Assembly (NCBI GenBank): GCA_947486785.1
Contig: CANKUU010000022.1
Location: forward strand, 1-55,720
DNA length: 55,720 nt
Direction: 5' to 3'
Source: an uncultured Flavobacteriaceae bacterium
GTDB taxonomy: Bacteria; Bacteroidota; Bacteroidia; Flavobacteriales; Flavobacteriaceae
A program made the position numbers and the translations under genes. The notes beneath the pieces are model-generated. The model had not been told where the DNA came from. It worked only from the letters and a program-made list of their open reading frames with translations, and searched no databases. Of the stretch, positions 37,831 to 48,200 are shown piece after piece. Position 1 is the first letter of the stretch, and each line of letters opens with the position of its first letter.

Positions 37831-37864
37831 TAATTGAGGTGGTCATATTAAGCTACATAGTCTC

Positions 37865-38668
37865 TTATTTATTATTTTTCCTTGGCGGTCGTGGATCGTA
37901 TTGTATGGTATGATTCATATACGCTCCATCTATGTAAATATCAGTTCCATTAATATAATCTGCCAAGTCACTAGCTAAAAAGGCCACTGTACCAGCTACA
38001 TCGGAGACATTACCTATACGCCCCTGAGGTATCCATTTTTCGAACTTATTGCGCCCAAAATTGCTTATTTCTTCCTTATTCATATTGGTTTCAATAGCGC
38101 CCGGAGCAACAGAAACCACCCTGATATTACTTTCTGCCAATTCTAAGGACAAACATTTAGAAAACATTTTAAGACCTGCCTTTGCCGAACAATAATGAAT
38201 TAGTCCTTTCCTAGGAACCACATCATGAATTGAAGAAATATTAATAATAACTCCTCCGCCTGTTTTTTCCATTCTTAAACCTGCTTCACGCGCGCACAGC
38301 CATGGCCCCTTTAGGTTTATATTTATAATTCTATCCCACACCGCTTCTTCAAGTTCGAGTGCATGAATAATAGTTTCTGCACCCGCATTATTAACTAGAA
38401 TATCTATTCCTCCCAACTCCCGATCCATAAGAGCAAACATCTCTTTAACTTCTTGGGAATCGGCCACATCAGCTCTTCCGACGCAAACCTTGACATTATA
38501 GGTTTCCTGAATTTCCTTTGCCAGTAATTCTGCCTTTTTTTTATTACTAAAATAATTAATAAAAACATCTGCTCCATTAGCCGCTAGCTTTCTGCAAATT
38601 TCTGCACCTATACCCTGACTACCTCCCGTAACCAAAGCCTTTTTTCCGCTTAAATCTATGCTCTTCAT
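37865..38668 (-). CDS. Short-chain dehydrogenase, glucose 1-dehydrogenase-like
   Basis: A 267-residue classical SDR. It has the NAD(P) motif TGGSQGIG, NNAG, catalytic Ser in ISSIHDVVP and YxxxK as YCSAK, and APGAIETNMNKEE. The stretches SSIHDVVP and PGAIETNMN resemble bacterial glucose 1-dehydrogenases (SSVHEMIP and PGAIDTPIN), so oxidation of an aldose at C1 is a reasonable guess. Given the two alpha-mannosidases and mannonate dehydratase nearby, mannose to mannonolactone is the proposed reaction. An SDR-type fructuronate reductase remains an alternative. It is preceded by the MFS gene, 19 bases away. Confidence 0.85.
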   Translation of the reverse strand: MKSIDLSGKKALVTGGSQGIGAEICRKLAANGADVFINYFSNKKKAELLAKEIQETYNVKVCVGRADVADSQEVKEMFALMDRELGGIDILVNNAGAETIIHALELEEAVWDRIININLKGPWLCAREAGLRMEKTGGGVIINISSIHDVVPRKGLIHYCSAKAGLKMFSKCLSLELAESNIRVVSVAPGAIETNMNKEEISNFGRNKFEKWIPQGRIGNVSDVAGTVAFLASDLADYINGTDIYIDGAYMNHTIQYDPRPPRKNNK

Positions 38669-38687
38669 TTATAAATTCATTTTGATG

Positions 38688-40136
38688 TTATTTTCCAGTT
38701 CTTTCTCTCCAGAATCTTTCTATTTCTTCTAATGATTTACCCTTAGTTTCAGGAACGAATTTCCATATGAACCAAATGGCCGGAAGTGTTAGCAAAGCGT
38801 AAATAAAGAAAGTCCCAGAAGGCATTACTGTTTTTATTAAAACTGGATTGGTAAGGGTTATTACAAAACCTGTTACCATTAGTGAAAAACTACCTAATGA
38901 TACTGCCAGTCCTCTTATTCGAGTTGGGAATATCTCACTAATAATAACCCATACAATTGGTCCGAAGGAAAAGGCAAAACTTGCCACATACATTAATAAT
39001 GGAATGATAACAAATTTAGATCCTATCGCAAATAATATCCCTACTCCGGTTAAAGAGACAAAAGCTCCCATAACGCCAATTAAAAGGAGTTTTTTTCTTC
39101 CAAACTTTTCAATATTCATAATGGCAACAAAAGTAAATGCACAATTTACTATGCCTACCAATACGGCTCCTAAAAAAGAACTTTCAACACTATTAATAGA
39201 TTCATTGATGATATTGGGTGCAAAATACATGATAGCAGCAATACCACTTAAGTGGGCAAACATGGGCAGCAGTATCCCAATCCAAAGTGGAATTCTTAAA
39301 AATGGCTGAAACAATTCTTTTATACCTCCTTTTTCAGAACCCACCATTTTTTTTATCTCAGCCATTTGTAATTCGGCATGCTCTTTTCCGTTGATTTTTA
39401 TCATAATTTGCATGGCCTCATTATACCGCTCTTTAGAAACCAACCACCTTGGTGTTTCGGGAACCACAAAAAGAAGGGTTAAAAATAGTAGCGCAATTGG
39501 TATTTCGGTACCAAACATACCACGCCACAATTCATCTACGAACAACCAATTAAAGAAACCTGAAGGTACATTAGAAATAACACCCGCAGCACTTCCTGCA
39601 TGATTTAAAACGATCCAATCCACCAAAAACGCCAACAGAATTCCAAGTGTGATAGAAAACTGATATAACGAAACCATTTTTCCACGATTTTCTGGAAGTG
39701 ACAATTCTGAAATATAAATGGGTGCTACCACAGATGTAATTCCAACTCCTACACCTCCAATGATACGAACAACAATTAAGAAATTAAACGCGAATTCAGC
39801 ATCTGAAGTAACCCACATAGGGTTTTGTAAATCGCCCAAAAATTGAGGCGGCAACATAGAACCCATCGCCGAAATTGTCAAACAAAGGGCTGCAATGATC
39901 AAGGTTTTTTTTCTACCAAGACGATCCGTAATCATTCCAGACACAATACACCCAAAAATGGTTCCCAAAAGTGCAGATGAGACTACCCATCCAAGCATAG
40001 TTGGCGTTAATTGAAATTGTTGTTCCAAAAATGTATTACAACCTGAAATGATTGCTGTATCGTAACCAAAAAGAAAACCTCCAATGGTTGACACAAAACT
40101 TATTCCTAAGAGGTATTTAGACGTTTTGCTTTTCAT
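38688..40136 (-). CDS. Sugar-porter MFS transporter
   Basis: A 482-residue inner-membrane sugar:H+ symporter of the sugar-porter family (XylE-like), with 12 hydrophobic segments. Family motifs: GGFLFGYDTAIISG in TM1, DRLGRKKTLI after TM2, PETPRWLV after TM6, GRKKLL in the second half and PETKGKSLEEIERFWRE at the end. It most likely imports the free sugar released by the GH38 enzymes. It sits between the esterase (2 bases away) and the SDR. Confidence 0.93.
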   Translation of the reverse strand: MKSKTSKYLLGISFVSTIGGFLFGYDTAIISGCNTFLEQQFQLTPTMLGWVVSSALLGTIFGCIVSGMITDRLGRKKTLIIAALCLTISAMGSMLPPQFLGDLQNPMWVTSDAEFAFNFLIVVRIIGGVGVGITSVVAPIYISELSLPENRGKMVSLYQFSITLGILLAFLVDWIVLNHAGSAAGVISNVPSGFFNWLFVDELWRGMFGTEIPIALLFLTLLFVVPETPRWLVSKERYNEAMQIMIKINGKEHAELQMAEIKKMVGSEKGGIKELFQPFLRIPLWIGILLPMFAHLSGIAAIMYFAPNIINESINSVESSFLGAVLVGIVNCAFTFVAIMNIEKFGRKKLLLIGVMGAFVSLTGVGILFAIGSKFVIIPLLMYVASFAFSFGPIVWVIISEIFPTRIRGLAVSLGSFSLMVTGFVITLTNPVLIKTVMPSGTFFIYALLTLPAIWFIWKFVPETKGKSLEEIERFWRERTGK

Positions 40137-40138
40137 GT

Positions 40139-41062
40139 TTATTCATTATTTAATACATAAAGAAGACTAGCAAATGATTCTCCTAAGCTTATATACCCAG
40201 CACTATTGTAATGTGCGCTGTCTGAATATCCGTAATCTTTAGTTTCTCTTACAATTGCTGCATTTTTATCTATTCTTGCATATTTTTCTTGAGCATATTG
40301 AACTAACTCACCATATTTCCACATTTTCCCTTCTTTATTCATCCCTGAATCCGATATTTTTCCAATAACAACAGGTAAATCATCCTTATGCAATGCGGCA
40401 CGAATAAGGTTCATCAACCTCTTAAGATTTGTATAATATCGCAATGCTACTTCTTCAGTATGAAGTGCATCGCTTTCTCCTTCCATCCAAACAATTCCTG
40501 AGGGTATTAATCGATCAGAGTGGCCATCACCGTCTATATCTGATATTGCATACGCCTCATGCATAGTTCTGAGAAAAAAATCATATTGATTGATTCCCAT
40601 TTTGTCTTTATCACCATTATAATCAGGATCCCAAGATGCAACTTTCTGAATGCTGTCAATTGAAGTCCCCCCATGAGAATATTTAATAATTGCAATTTTC
40701 TGATCGGGGTAAATTTCCTGCATCCTTTTTGCAAAGGAAAGTTCGACTCCGAACAAATTAGATATTATATTTTTATGTCCATCGAATGAAAACATTTCAC
40801 CATGACCTGGTTTCAATTTTTCCCATTTACCAAGTCCTGCCAATGAATCATTAACCGCGCTAGGGTTACCATGAAAAATAAAAACATTTGCAAACTCTTG
40901 ATTTAAGGACTTTGGCAAATCTTTATTGATACCATATCCAACCATATTTGACTGACCTCCCAAAAAGAAAACTCTAATCCCGTCCGTTTCTTTATGCTGA
41001 CTGAACATAATGAATGGAAGAACCATAAAAATTAATACTACTCTTAGTCTAATATCTCTCAT
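40139..41062 (-). CDS. SASA-family carbohydrate acetylesterase
   Basis: A 307-residue secreted esterase (signal peptide ending near PFIMFSQHK). It has the SGNH/SASA layout: GQSNMVGYG with the nucleophile Ser, IKYSHGGTS, GIVWMEGESDA, and the closing DSAHYNSAGY with catalytic Asp and His. The family (PF03629-like, as in sialate and xylan acetylesterases) removes O-acetyl groups from sugars. The internal loop DIDGDGHSDRL has the spacing of an EF-hand or dockerin calcium site. It probably deacetylates the glycan before or during mannosidase attack. It lies 13 bases after the RraA-like gene. Confidence 0.85.
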   Translation of the reverse strand: MRDIRLRVVLIFMVLPFIMFSQHKETDGIRVFFLGGQSNMVGYGINKDLPKSLNQEFANVFIFHGNPSAVNDSLAGLGKWEKLKPGHGEMFSFDGHKNIISNLFGVELSFAKRMQEIYPDQKIAIIKYSHGGTSIDSIQKVASWDPDYNGDKDKMGINQYDFFLRTMHEAYAISDIDGDGHSDRLIPSGIVWMEGESDALHTEEVALRYYTNLKRLMNLIRAALHKDDLPVVIGKISDSGMNKEGKMWKYGELVQYAQEKYARIDKNAAIVRETKDYGYSDSAHYNSAGYISLGESFASLLYVLNNE

Positions 41063-41075
41063 AAAATAAAATTAT

Positions 41076-41768
41076 TTACATGATTCCAAACTTATTAAAA
41101 GCATCGACTGTGCTCATACCGCTTTCAAGAGCTTTCTTCACCAATTGCTCTCCTCTAGCTTTTTCAATCGCGCCAGTAAAAGCTTCGGTGACTACTGATT
41201 TGGGTACCACCAGCACACCATCGCGATCTCCGTATATAATATCGCCTGGATGGATTCTAACACCCTCAATTTCTATAGGAACTCGATAATCTATAACTTT
41301 GCCCCTAGGCCCCTGGTCCTGAGCATAACCTCCATAGGAAAATGTAGGAAAATCAAGATTCAAAATTTCATTTGTATCCCTAGACCAGCCGTGTAAAACA
41401 GCACCCGAAGCTTTCAATTTTATAGCTCTAGTACTCATTAAACCACCCCAAAGAGCATATCTTGGGGAAGATCCCGAACAGATATATACCTCGTTTTCTT
41501 GAAGACTATCTAAGGCTTCAAACATAATTCCAAAGGGTTTTTTCATCATTGGATTGTTAGTTACCTCTGCAGTTTCTTCAAAAACATCAGCTTCCAAAAC
41601 TGGCATAGCTCTACCTATAACCACAAAATCATCACGCAAGGGTTTTATGGTTGGTGGTAAAAATTGATATTGAAGGCCTAGTTTATCCAAAATATCGCCG
41701 ACAAGAGCCACAAAAAGTTCCTTTTTTGCAATATCAAAAAGCTCTTTATCATCTTTCCATAAATTCAT
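41076..41768 (-). CDS. RraA-family protein, probable class II pyruvate aldolase
   Basis: A 230-residue protein of the RraA / 4-hydroxy-4-methyl-2-oxoglutarate aldolase family. It carries the family core ALWGGLMSTRAIKLKASGAV, the metal- and substrate-binding Arg-Asp in LHGWSRD, and PGDIIYGDRDGVLVVPKSV. Members with this Arg-Asp pair use a divalent metal to cleave or decarboxylate pyruvate-containing acids, while others inhibit RNase E. The conserved Arg-Asp and the sugar-catabolic setting favour an enzyme. The substrate is unknown. It lies between the cupin (12 bases away) and the esterase. Confidence 0.85.
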   Translation of the reverse strand: MNLWKDDKELFDIAKKELFVALVGDILDKLGLQYQFLPPTIKPLRDDFVVIGRAMPVLEADVFEETAEVTNNPMMKKPFGIMFEALDSLQENEVYICSGSSPRYALWGGLMSTRAIKLKASGAVLHGWSRDTNEILNLDFPTFSYGGYAQDQGPRGKVIDYRVPIEIEGVRIHPGDIIYGDRDGVLVVPKSVVTEAFTGAIEKARGEQLVKKALESGMSTVDAFNKFGIM

Positions 41769-41780
41769 AATTCTATATTT

Positions 41781-42224
41781 TTATAATCTATTATTAGTTA
41801 GTACTTTATTAACTTCAACACGCATAGCAGACAGCTGCTCTAAATCCAGTTTATAATACTCAAAATCAGACAGATGCGTATTAGCTTTTTCCACAATCAA
41901 CACCTTACTTTCCTTTTCCATCGCAATATTATGCCAAGTACCCTTAGGTATATTATAGGTGACCAAAGGTTTCATATACTCAGCAGTAAAACTCAAACGC
42001 TTATTTTCAAATACCCCAGCTATCAATACCGCCTCGCCTTCCAGTAATACAAAAGCTTCATCTGTTTCATAATGGACATCTATCTTTTCTATATTTTTGA
42101 TGTCCTGATCCTCAATATAATTTAATTGTGCTACCTGCCAATCGCCCTTAATTAAGAAAGGATGAAACCCTCTTTTTTTAATGATAAACTGCTGAATTGT
42201 TCCTTCCTTATTTATTTTCTGCAT
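41781..42224 (-). CDS. Small cupin-domain protein
   Basis: A 147-residue single cupin with no signal peptide. Metal-site-like residues appear in the order HYETDEAFVLLEGEAVL (first cupin motif, with His and Glu) and IPKGTWHNIAME (second motif). It may be an isomerase, a lyase or a small-molecule sensor. It is co-directional, 24 bases after the GH38 gene and 12 bases before the RraA-like gene. The tight spacing supports a role in the same pathway, but the reaction cannot be told from the sequence. Confidence 0.75.
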   Translation of the reverse strand: MQKINKEGTIQQFIIKKRGFHPFLIKGDWQVAQLNYIEDQDIKNIEKIDVHYETDEAFVLLEGEAVLIAGVFENKRLSFTAEYMKPLVTYNIPKGTWHNIAMEKESKVLIVEKANTHLSDFEYYKLDLEQLSAMRVEVNKVLTNNRL

Positions 42225-42248
42225 ATATTTTTAATATTTAATCCCATT

Positions 42249-45161
42249 TTACTTTTTCAATATGAGCATATAGGTATCAATGGCATTCTTGCCTATATTA
42301 ATGCTAATTTCCGTACCTGATTGGGCTTCAATAGTTTTTTCCTCCTTTTCGATCAAATTTACCTTAATCAACTCCTTACATTCTTCGGGTAGTTTTATTG
42401 TTACCTGTTTATCCTTTCCTTCCATTTCTACCAAACGCACTATAATACCCTTACCATCTTCACTCCTTTTAACAGTGCTAATGCGCACCATGGGATCGGA
42501 CATTTCAAAAAAACCAGTGTTTTCTCCTAATACTCCTTTAGTGTTAAGGTTTTGTTTTAAAACAGTCCATAATTTATGATTGGAAGCGGTGCCAAACTGG
42601 TAAGGTATACTTTCACTTGGATTATGCGATGTCATTGAAAACTTAAAATGGTGATCTCCTGTTTGATGGTACCAATTTCCTTCCCCATGACAACTTTTAT
42701 GCGATGACAAAAGAATCCCCTGTAATACAGAATAATCTACAGCTTCGCGAGTGGGATCAATCCAGTCTGCCAAAGCAACATCTGTAGCAAGCGTCACGCC
42801 AAATGTTTCATTCTCCGAACTAATAAAATTCATTACCTCCCTCGGGTGAATGGCATCAGGTTTTTGATCGTATGTGCCGCCCCAAGCCCAACCCATAGGA
42901 GCTTCTTTCATCTCGGTCTTCCCCACTTCAGCTATAGCCAAGGGTACTTCATATTTAATCTTTGCATCTTTCATATTTACAGGAAGTGCAAAACGGAATT
43001 CACGGTTATGGGTACCATCCCAATTCAATAAATCGATAAAAAAATCGATCTTTTTTTCTTGATGAAAAACTCGTATCTTTTGAATCACTTCAGTATGTTG
43101 AAATTTGGTTTTTGTTTCATATTCTGTGAAAACGTTACCGTCTTCAACAATACTCCAATTTGAAGGATTGGCGCTCGTTGTTTCATAAGTCGCATTATAT
43201 GACTGCCCTCCATGAACATAAACGCCATTCATTTTAGGCTCGGTCATTTGCGTAAATTCGCCAGCACCATTGCCATCATATTCCATCATCATTACATCTC
43301 CACCAGAAAACTTTGTTGTATTCAAAACTTCTTTGCTTAAAACGTGGTCATATAAATAAGTAATTCCTCCATTACCTAAATGCATGGTATAATACTTATT
43401 GGACAACATATTTGATGCTATGTTTTTGTTAACGCCCGAACTATTGACTGTTCCACGTTTTAAATAGAATGTTTTATATCCAATAGAAGGAATGTCTGAA
43501 GCATAAAAGTGTAATTTGTTTTTATCCAATGTACTAGCCTGAGACGATACCACTTTTCCATTAGTATCTACAACATGGTATTTGTTTGCATTCTCTATAG
43601 TAACAGATGCCAATCCACTTCGTTTCCATGAAAGATCATTATATACCACTATGGCATTTTTCTTATTGGTTTTGATATTTTCAGAAATACCTTTCAGGAA
43701 TTTTCCAACCAACCTGTCCGCTTCATTTGCTGCAAACTCCAACTTCGTCCTAAAAATACTATCAGTTATATGTCCATTCTTACCTCCCCAACCATGATCT
43801 GGGTAAATGGATTCTTCAAAAGCCTTAGATAAATCATCTTTTGGATAATTAGCAAAACTATTGTCTAATATAGACTTTACTGTTCCAAAAATTTCTGCAG
43901 ACGGAAGCAGTCTACCAGATTTTCTTGATGCTGTAATAGCTTTATGATGACCAGGTCCATGAATATATGCCCATATATTGGGGCGATCACCTTCAAGACT
44001 ATCAAAGTTAGCGTTTGGATTTCTTACCTCAGACAGAAAGTCCGCCACTGTCGAATGCCTTAAAGTCGGAATTTTAGCTCCTGTCTTGGAAATGATGGTA
44101 TTCCATTCTTTAACAAGCTTACCATAATCAGTTGGACCAGAAGCATCGTTACTAATTACAATGGCAAAATGTGGTGAGAGCTTGCGCTCCCTGTAATAGT
44201 CACTCCACATTTTAACCCTGTTCTGAATTTTATGCATGGCTTCAATAGCATCCTCTTCAAAAAGTCGGTAAAAAATAACCGCCCAACCATAATTACCTGG
44301 CGAATATGTAAGTACCGAAGAACCATCTGGTGAATGCCAATCGAAAAAGCCTTCTTTCATTCTAGAAACAAAAAGGTTTTTAACCCCTGATTTTGCTAAT
44401 ATCTGTGGAAATTGCAATGTTCTACCAGGAACATCGGTATTAAAAGCTGTTTCCTCATTGATACCATCAAAGTTGTTTTCAATCCATAACTTCCCAAAAT
44501 ACATTTCCCTAATCAATTGTTCTCCTGTTTGCATTCCTTCATAGGGCTGGTTGTAAGTGGCTCCCCAAGTAAACCTTCCCTCGCGATAGCGTTCTATTAC
44601 TTCTTCCTTTCGTTCCGGTTGATCCTCAATAAACTCTTTGAGGTTTAAGGCTTGTTCCATCCCGAAATAATAATGCTCATCTGTCTTCATAATATCAAGA
44701 GCTGGTGCGATGATATCATTTATTCGTTCATGACGGCAATATTCTGGGGTATCCATCCATGCTATATCCTGATGTGAAGACGCAATAATATGAAAGGTTC
44801 CTTCTTTAAAATAATCCCAATCTGAAGTAACCAAAGGCGTAAATAATTGCTCCTTGTTAGCGCCTTTTTTTTTGCCAACAAACTTTATAATCCCTGCTTC
44901 ACCTATAACTGGTAACCAAACCTTAGCCTTTCCGCCTTCAACTTCTATTTGAAACGTTCGACCATCCTGAAAAACTACTTTTTCATAACTGTCTTTAGAA
45001 TCTATATCTAAAGTTCCTTTAACTAAAATATTAGTTCCCCTGTATTCGTACCTATAAGGTTTCTCATATTCAATTGAAATGGTAGCCTTATTTGATGAAT
45101 TTTGAGAAAACCCAAATCCCATTATCGTTACAAAAAAAATAGTACAAATGTTATATTTCAT
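42249..45161 (-). CDS. GH38 alpha-mannosidase-like enzyme (secreted)
   Basis: A 970-residue glycoside hydrolase family 38 enzyme with a type I signal peptide (ending GFGFSQNSS). Zinc and active-site landmarks: SSHQDIAWMDTPEYC (His and Asp ligands), FTWGATYNQPYEGMQTGEQL, and AFNTDVPGRTLQFPQILAKS with the likely nucleophile Asp. A C-terminal beta-sandwich domain with GAGEFTQMTEP and RFALPVNMKDAKIK follows, as in GH38. It probably removes non-reducing alpha-mannose in the periplasm. It lies 70 bases after the second GH38 gene, to which it is only distantly similar. Linkage specificity cannot be predicted. Confidence 0.88.
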   Translation of the reverse strand: MKYNICTIFFVTIMGFGFSQNSSNKATISIEYEKPYRYEYRGTNILVKGTLDIDSKDSYEKVVFQDGRTFQIEVEGGKAKVWLPVIGEAGIIKFVGKKKGANKEQLFTPLVTSDWDYFKEGTFHIIASSHQDIAWMDTPEYCRHERINDIIAPALDIMKTDEHYYFGMEQALNLKEFIEDQPERKEEVIERYREGRFTWGATYNQPYEGMQTGEQLIREMYFGKLWIENNFDGINEETAFNTDVPGRTLQFPQILAKSGVKNLFVSRMKEGFFDWHSPDGSSVLTYSPGNYGWAVIFYRLFEEDAIEAMHKIQNRVKMWSDYYRERKLSPHFAIVISNDASGPTDYGKLVKEWNTIISKTGAKIPTLRHSTVADFLSEVRNPNANFDSLEGDRPNIWAYIHGPGHHKAITASRKSGRLLPSAEIFGTVKSILDNSFANYPKDDLSKAFEESIYPDHGWGGKNGHITDSIFRTKLEFAANEADRLVGKFLKGISENIKTNKKNAIVVYNDLSWKRSGLASVTIENANKYHVVDTNGKVVSSQASTLDKNKLHFYASDIPSIGYKTFYLKRGTVNSSGVNKNIASNMLSNKYYTMHLGNGGITYLYDHVLSKEVLNTTKFSGGDVMMMEYDGNGAGEFTQMTEPKMNGVYVHGGQSYNATYETTSANPSNWSIVEDGNVFTEYETKTKFQHTEVIQKIRVFHQEKKIDFFIDLLNWDGTHNREFRFALPVNMKDAKIKYEVPLAIAEVGKTEMKEAPMGWAWGGTYDQKPDAIHPREVMNFISSENETFGVTLATDVALADWIDPTREAVDYSVLQGILLSSHKSCHGEGNWYHQTGDHHFKFSMTSHNPSESIPYQFGTASNHKLWTVLKQNLNTKGVLGENTGFFEMSDPMVRISTVKRSEDGKGIIVRLVEMEGKDKQVTIKLPEECKELIKVNLIEKEEKTIEAQSGTEISINIGKNAIDTYMLILKK

Positions 45162-45231
45162 GATTAAATTATTTTTACTTTATGAACTCATCTTGACCTT
45201 TTAAAAAACTATTATTTGTTTCTTTATTAAT

Positions 45232-48200
45232 TTACCAAACTATTTTAAGCGTTATAAAATCAGTAGGTGGCACTGCTATAGCATCTTTAACCACTTCCCC
45301 TAAACTATCATCTTTCATATTGTATTTATAAACCCCTGATGGTAGTTTACTTTTCCAGTTTAAACGAACATTTTCTATATGGTTTGATAAAGAGCGTAGT
45401 CTTATTAGGGCCGATTTGCCATCTTTAGTGGTTTTAAAAACTGTAGCAAACACTAAAGGATTACCCTCAATTTCTAAAATTTGTGCTAAATCAAAATCTT
45501 CTGTAATCGTTGTTGCTATTAAAGGCTGAAACTGCTCATTTCCAAAATGATTTGCCTTGGCAATATCACTTTTTGTATTATATGGAAGTATTGCATATTT
45601 AAAACTATGTATTCCTTCCTGACTTAACTGGAAATTAGTATGCCAATGATTATTCATCGCCCATGAATATATAGTCCCATTAGGATTTAGTTTATCTACC
45701 CATTGCTTAGATTCAAAAGCAGAGCCTATTATATTTGCTCTAATATCACCTACCTCAAATACTGGCACGTCTAAAGACGTCCACGCGATACTCTTATCCC
45801 CTTCTGAAACATTTACCCAGCGTCTGGCTGTTATCCAATTTCTATTAGCGCCTAATAACTGTTCCTTTTCAATTTCCATTTTACCCCATGGTATGTCTAC
45901 AATTATTTCCGGATCTTCCATATTAAAGGCAAAACCAAAGTGTACCCCTTCCTTATCTGTAGTCCCTATTTTATTTAGTACATTGTTAATTTCTATATGT
46001 GCCTCATTCTTATATAGCGTAACCTCTCTTACGAGTTTATGTACGCCTTCTGCTGAAGATTCTATAACAATTGTAGCTATCAAAGGCCCATTTTCTTTTA
46101 TAAAATACTTGTTGTTCCTTGTTCCAAATGCCTTATCCGTATTATCATCTTTTTTTAAATAATGGTAACTGTTAACCGAAAAATTTTCATCTTGTTTTAC
46201 AAACTCTTCGCCTTCTCTTATTATACTAGATATGTCGCCTGTGTTTTTGTTGATAGTAACCTTTACAATACCATTATCTAAAACATTATCGTTACCTAGG
46301 GTAGCTTTTATATTTTCTTTCTTGTTTGTTAAACGATATTTTTTGCTGCCATATGCCTTAATCTCATCAACATAAAACAACAGTTCGCCTGTTGATAATT
46401 TTTGTGATAACACCTGCCCCCCATTCTCATCAATAACAGCGTTATAATCTTCACTTTGTGCTTTCGATAATTTTACTATCCCAGACCGATTCCATGACAG
46501 CGTATTGAACACTCCTAAAATTTCGCTATTTTCTTTCTCAACGGCATTTAAAGCCTGAGATATAAGTTCATGGCTCATTGCCTTTGATTTCTCAAAATGA
46601 TCAAACTTTACTTGTAAAATCTTATCCGACAAAGGTTGTTGGTCTGGAACCATGTAGCACCAAGTATGTTCAGTTCCTAAAATAACATTTCTCCATGCTT
46701 CGTCGAATTTATCCCTATCAACGGGTTTATTGGAGTTTAGCATAGTCCATAATGTTTCTGCTTGCAATAAACGTTCTTTTGTTTGTCTATTTGTAGCCGT
46801 TTGCTTTGCAGCAGTACCTAGACCATCTGTCCAATATTCAGTGAAATCTCCCTTAAACGTAGGCAATTGGTCTCCATACTTTTCCTCAAATGCCTTTAAA
46901 ATATCTGTGGCTCCGGCAATAACTAATTTAGGATAAGCATACTCTTCGTTCCAACTTTTAACCGCTTCCGGCAAATCAGCATCAATGGGCGTATTATCTG
47001 CCATCGCCCAGGACATCACAAAAATGTCATAAGGATAATAATCAGACACCTCTAATTGAGGCAGTATTTTATTGATATATGGCTCTATAAAGTTCTCTCT
47101 TGGATTATCGGTCTTAACAATCTCCAAGAGCTTCGATGGATCTGTTTGACCAGCCATTGATGGCCAATAATCCTTCCCTTTTATTAATGCTCCAGGATTA
47201 TAGCTCCCTGCTTGTAGGAAAAGAATCTTGTTTTTTCCATTGGCATCTGCCCACCAAAATGGTTTAAAACTATGCTTAGTAGAACGTCCAACTCTATCAT
47301 ATCCATTATTAAATGAAAGGCAATATTTTATTCCTAATTTTGAGGCCACGGGAACTATACCCCAGGTCATTCCAGGAACGTCCACCTGAACGAATGTCTC
47401 TATTGGCTTTCCAGTAAGTTTTTCATATTTTTTACTAAACTTAAAAAACTCAATGAGCTCTTCTCCGTTGGTGTCTGTTGTTAACAGATTTGCATAACCT
47501 GCATCCAACCTTAGATAGCCTTTTTGGATACCTTCTACTATCTTATTCTTTTCTTCTGCCGAGGCCTTATTGAAGTACCTTTCAATCGGCCAAAGTCCTT
47601 CTGGATTCCATAAATACTTAGCCCCTTCTGGATAATGAGCTGTTTTTTCACCTAACTTAATGCCGTTTACCAAATTACGTGTATGGATTATTTCACAATT
47701 CTCTTGTGTATTAGTATATCCAATATCAATGTGTGAATGTGGATACAAATAAACCGTCCATAACCTTTTTTTAGGAACGACTATCCTTTTTGTAATCGTT
47801 TGAAACTTGGTTTTAATATGAATATCAATACTCACATCCTTATCAATAGAAACCCCTTCTGGTAGCAACAAGGTATATGTATCTTCTTCAGGCACTACAT
47901 TTAAAACGGTTATTGATTTCCTTCTTTCAGAGGTGAAAGTTACTTTTATGTCTCCGTTATACGTATTATTATTAAAAACTAATTTCACTTCCCTACCGAT
48001 ACTTCCCTTTTTATGGTATTTAAAATAGGGGTGCACTATAAAGGTAATACTGTCGTTTATAGCTGTTGTTAATCTTTTGTCTTCGGGCATATTGAAAAAA
48101 TCTGTATATACCTTACCAGTAAGATTGTTCTCGACATCATCTTCAGGGTTTGCCGTATTATTTTTTTTCTCTACCTCTTTGTTATGCACACAGGAAATAC

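Noticed and set aside
37865-38668. SDR as a fructuronate reductase (UxuB-like) for a uronate pathway
   Set aside because: No uronate isomerase, polysaccharide lyase or uronate-type gene is in the block, and the sequence around the catalytic Ser resembles glucose 1-dehydrogenase. It is kept as an alternative in the entry.
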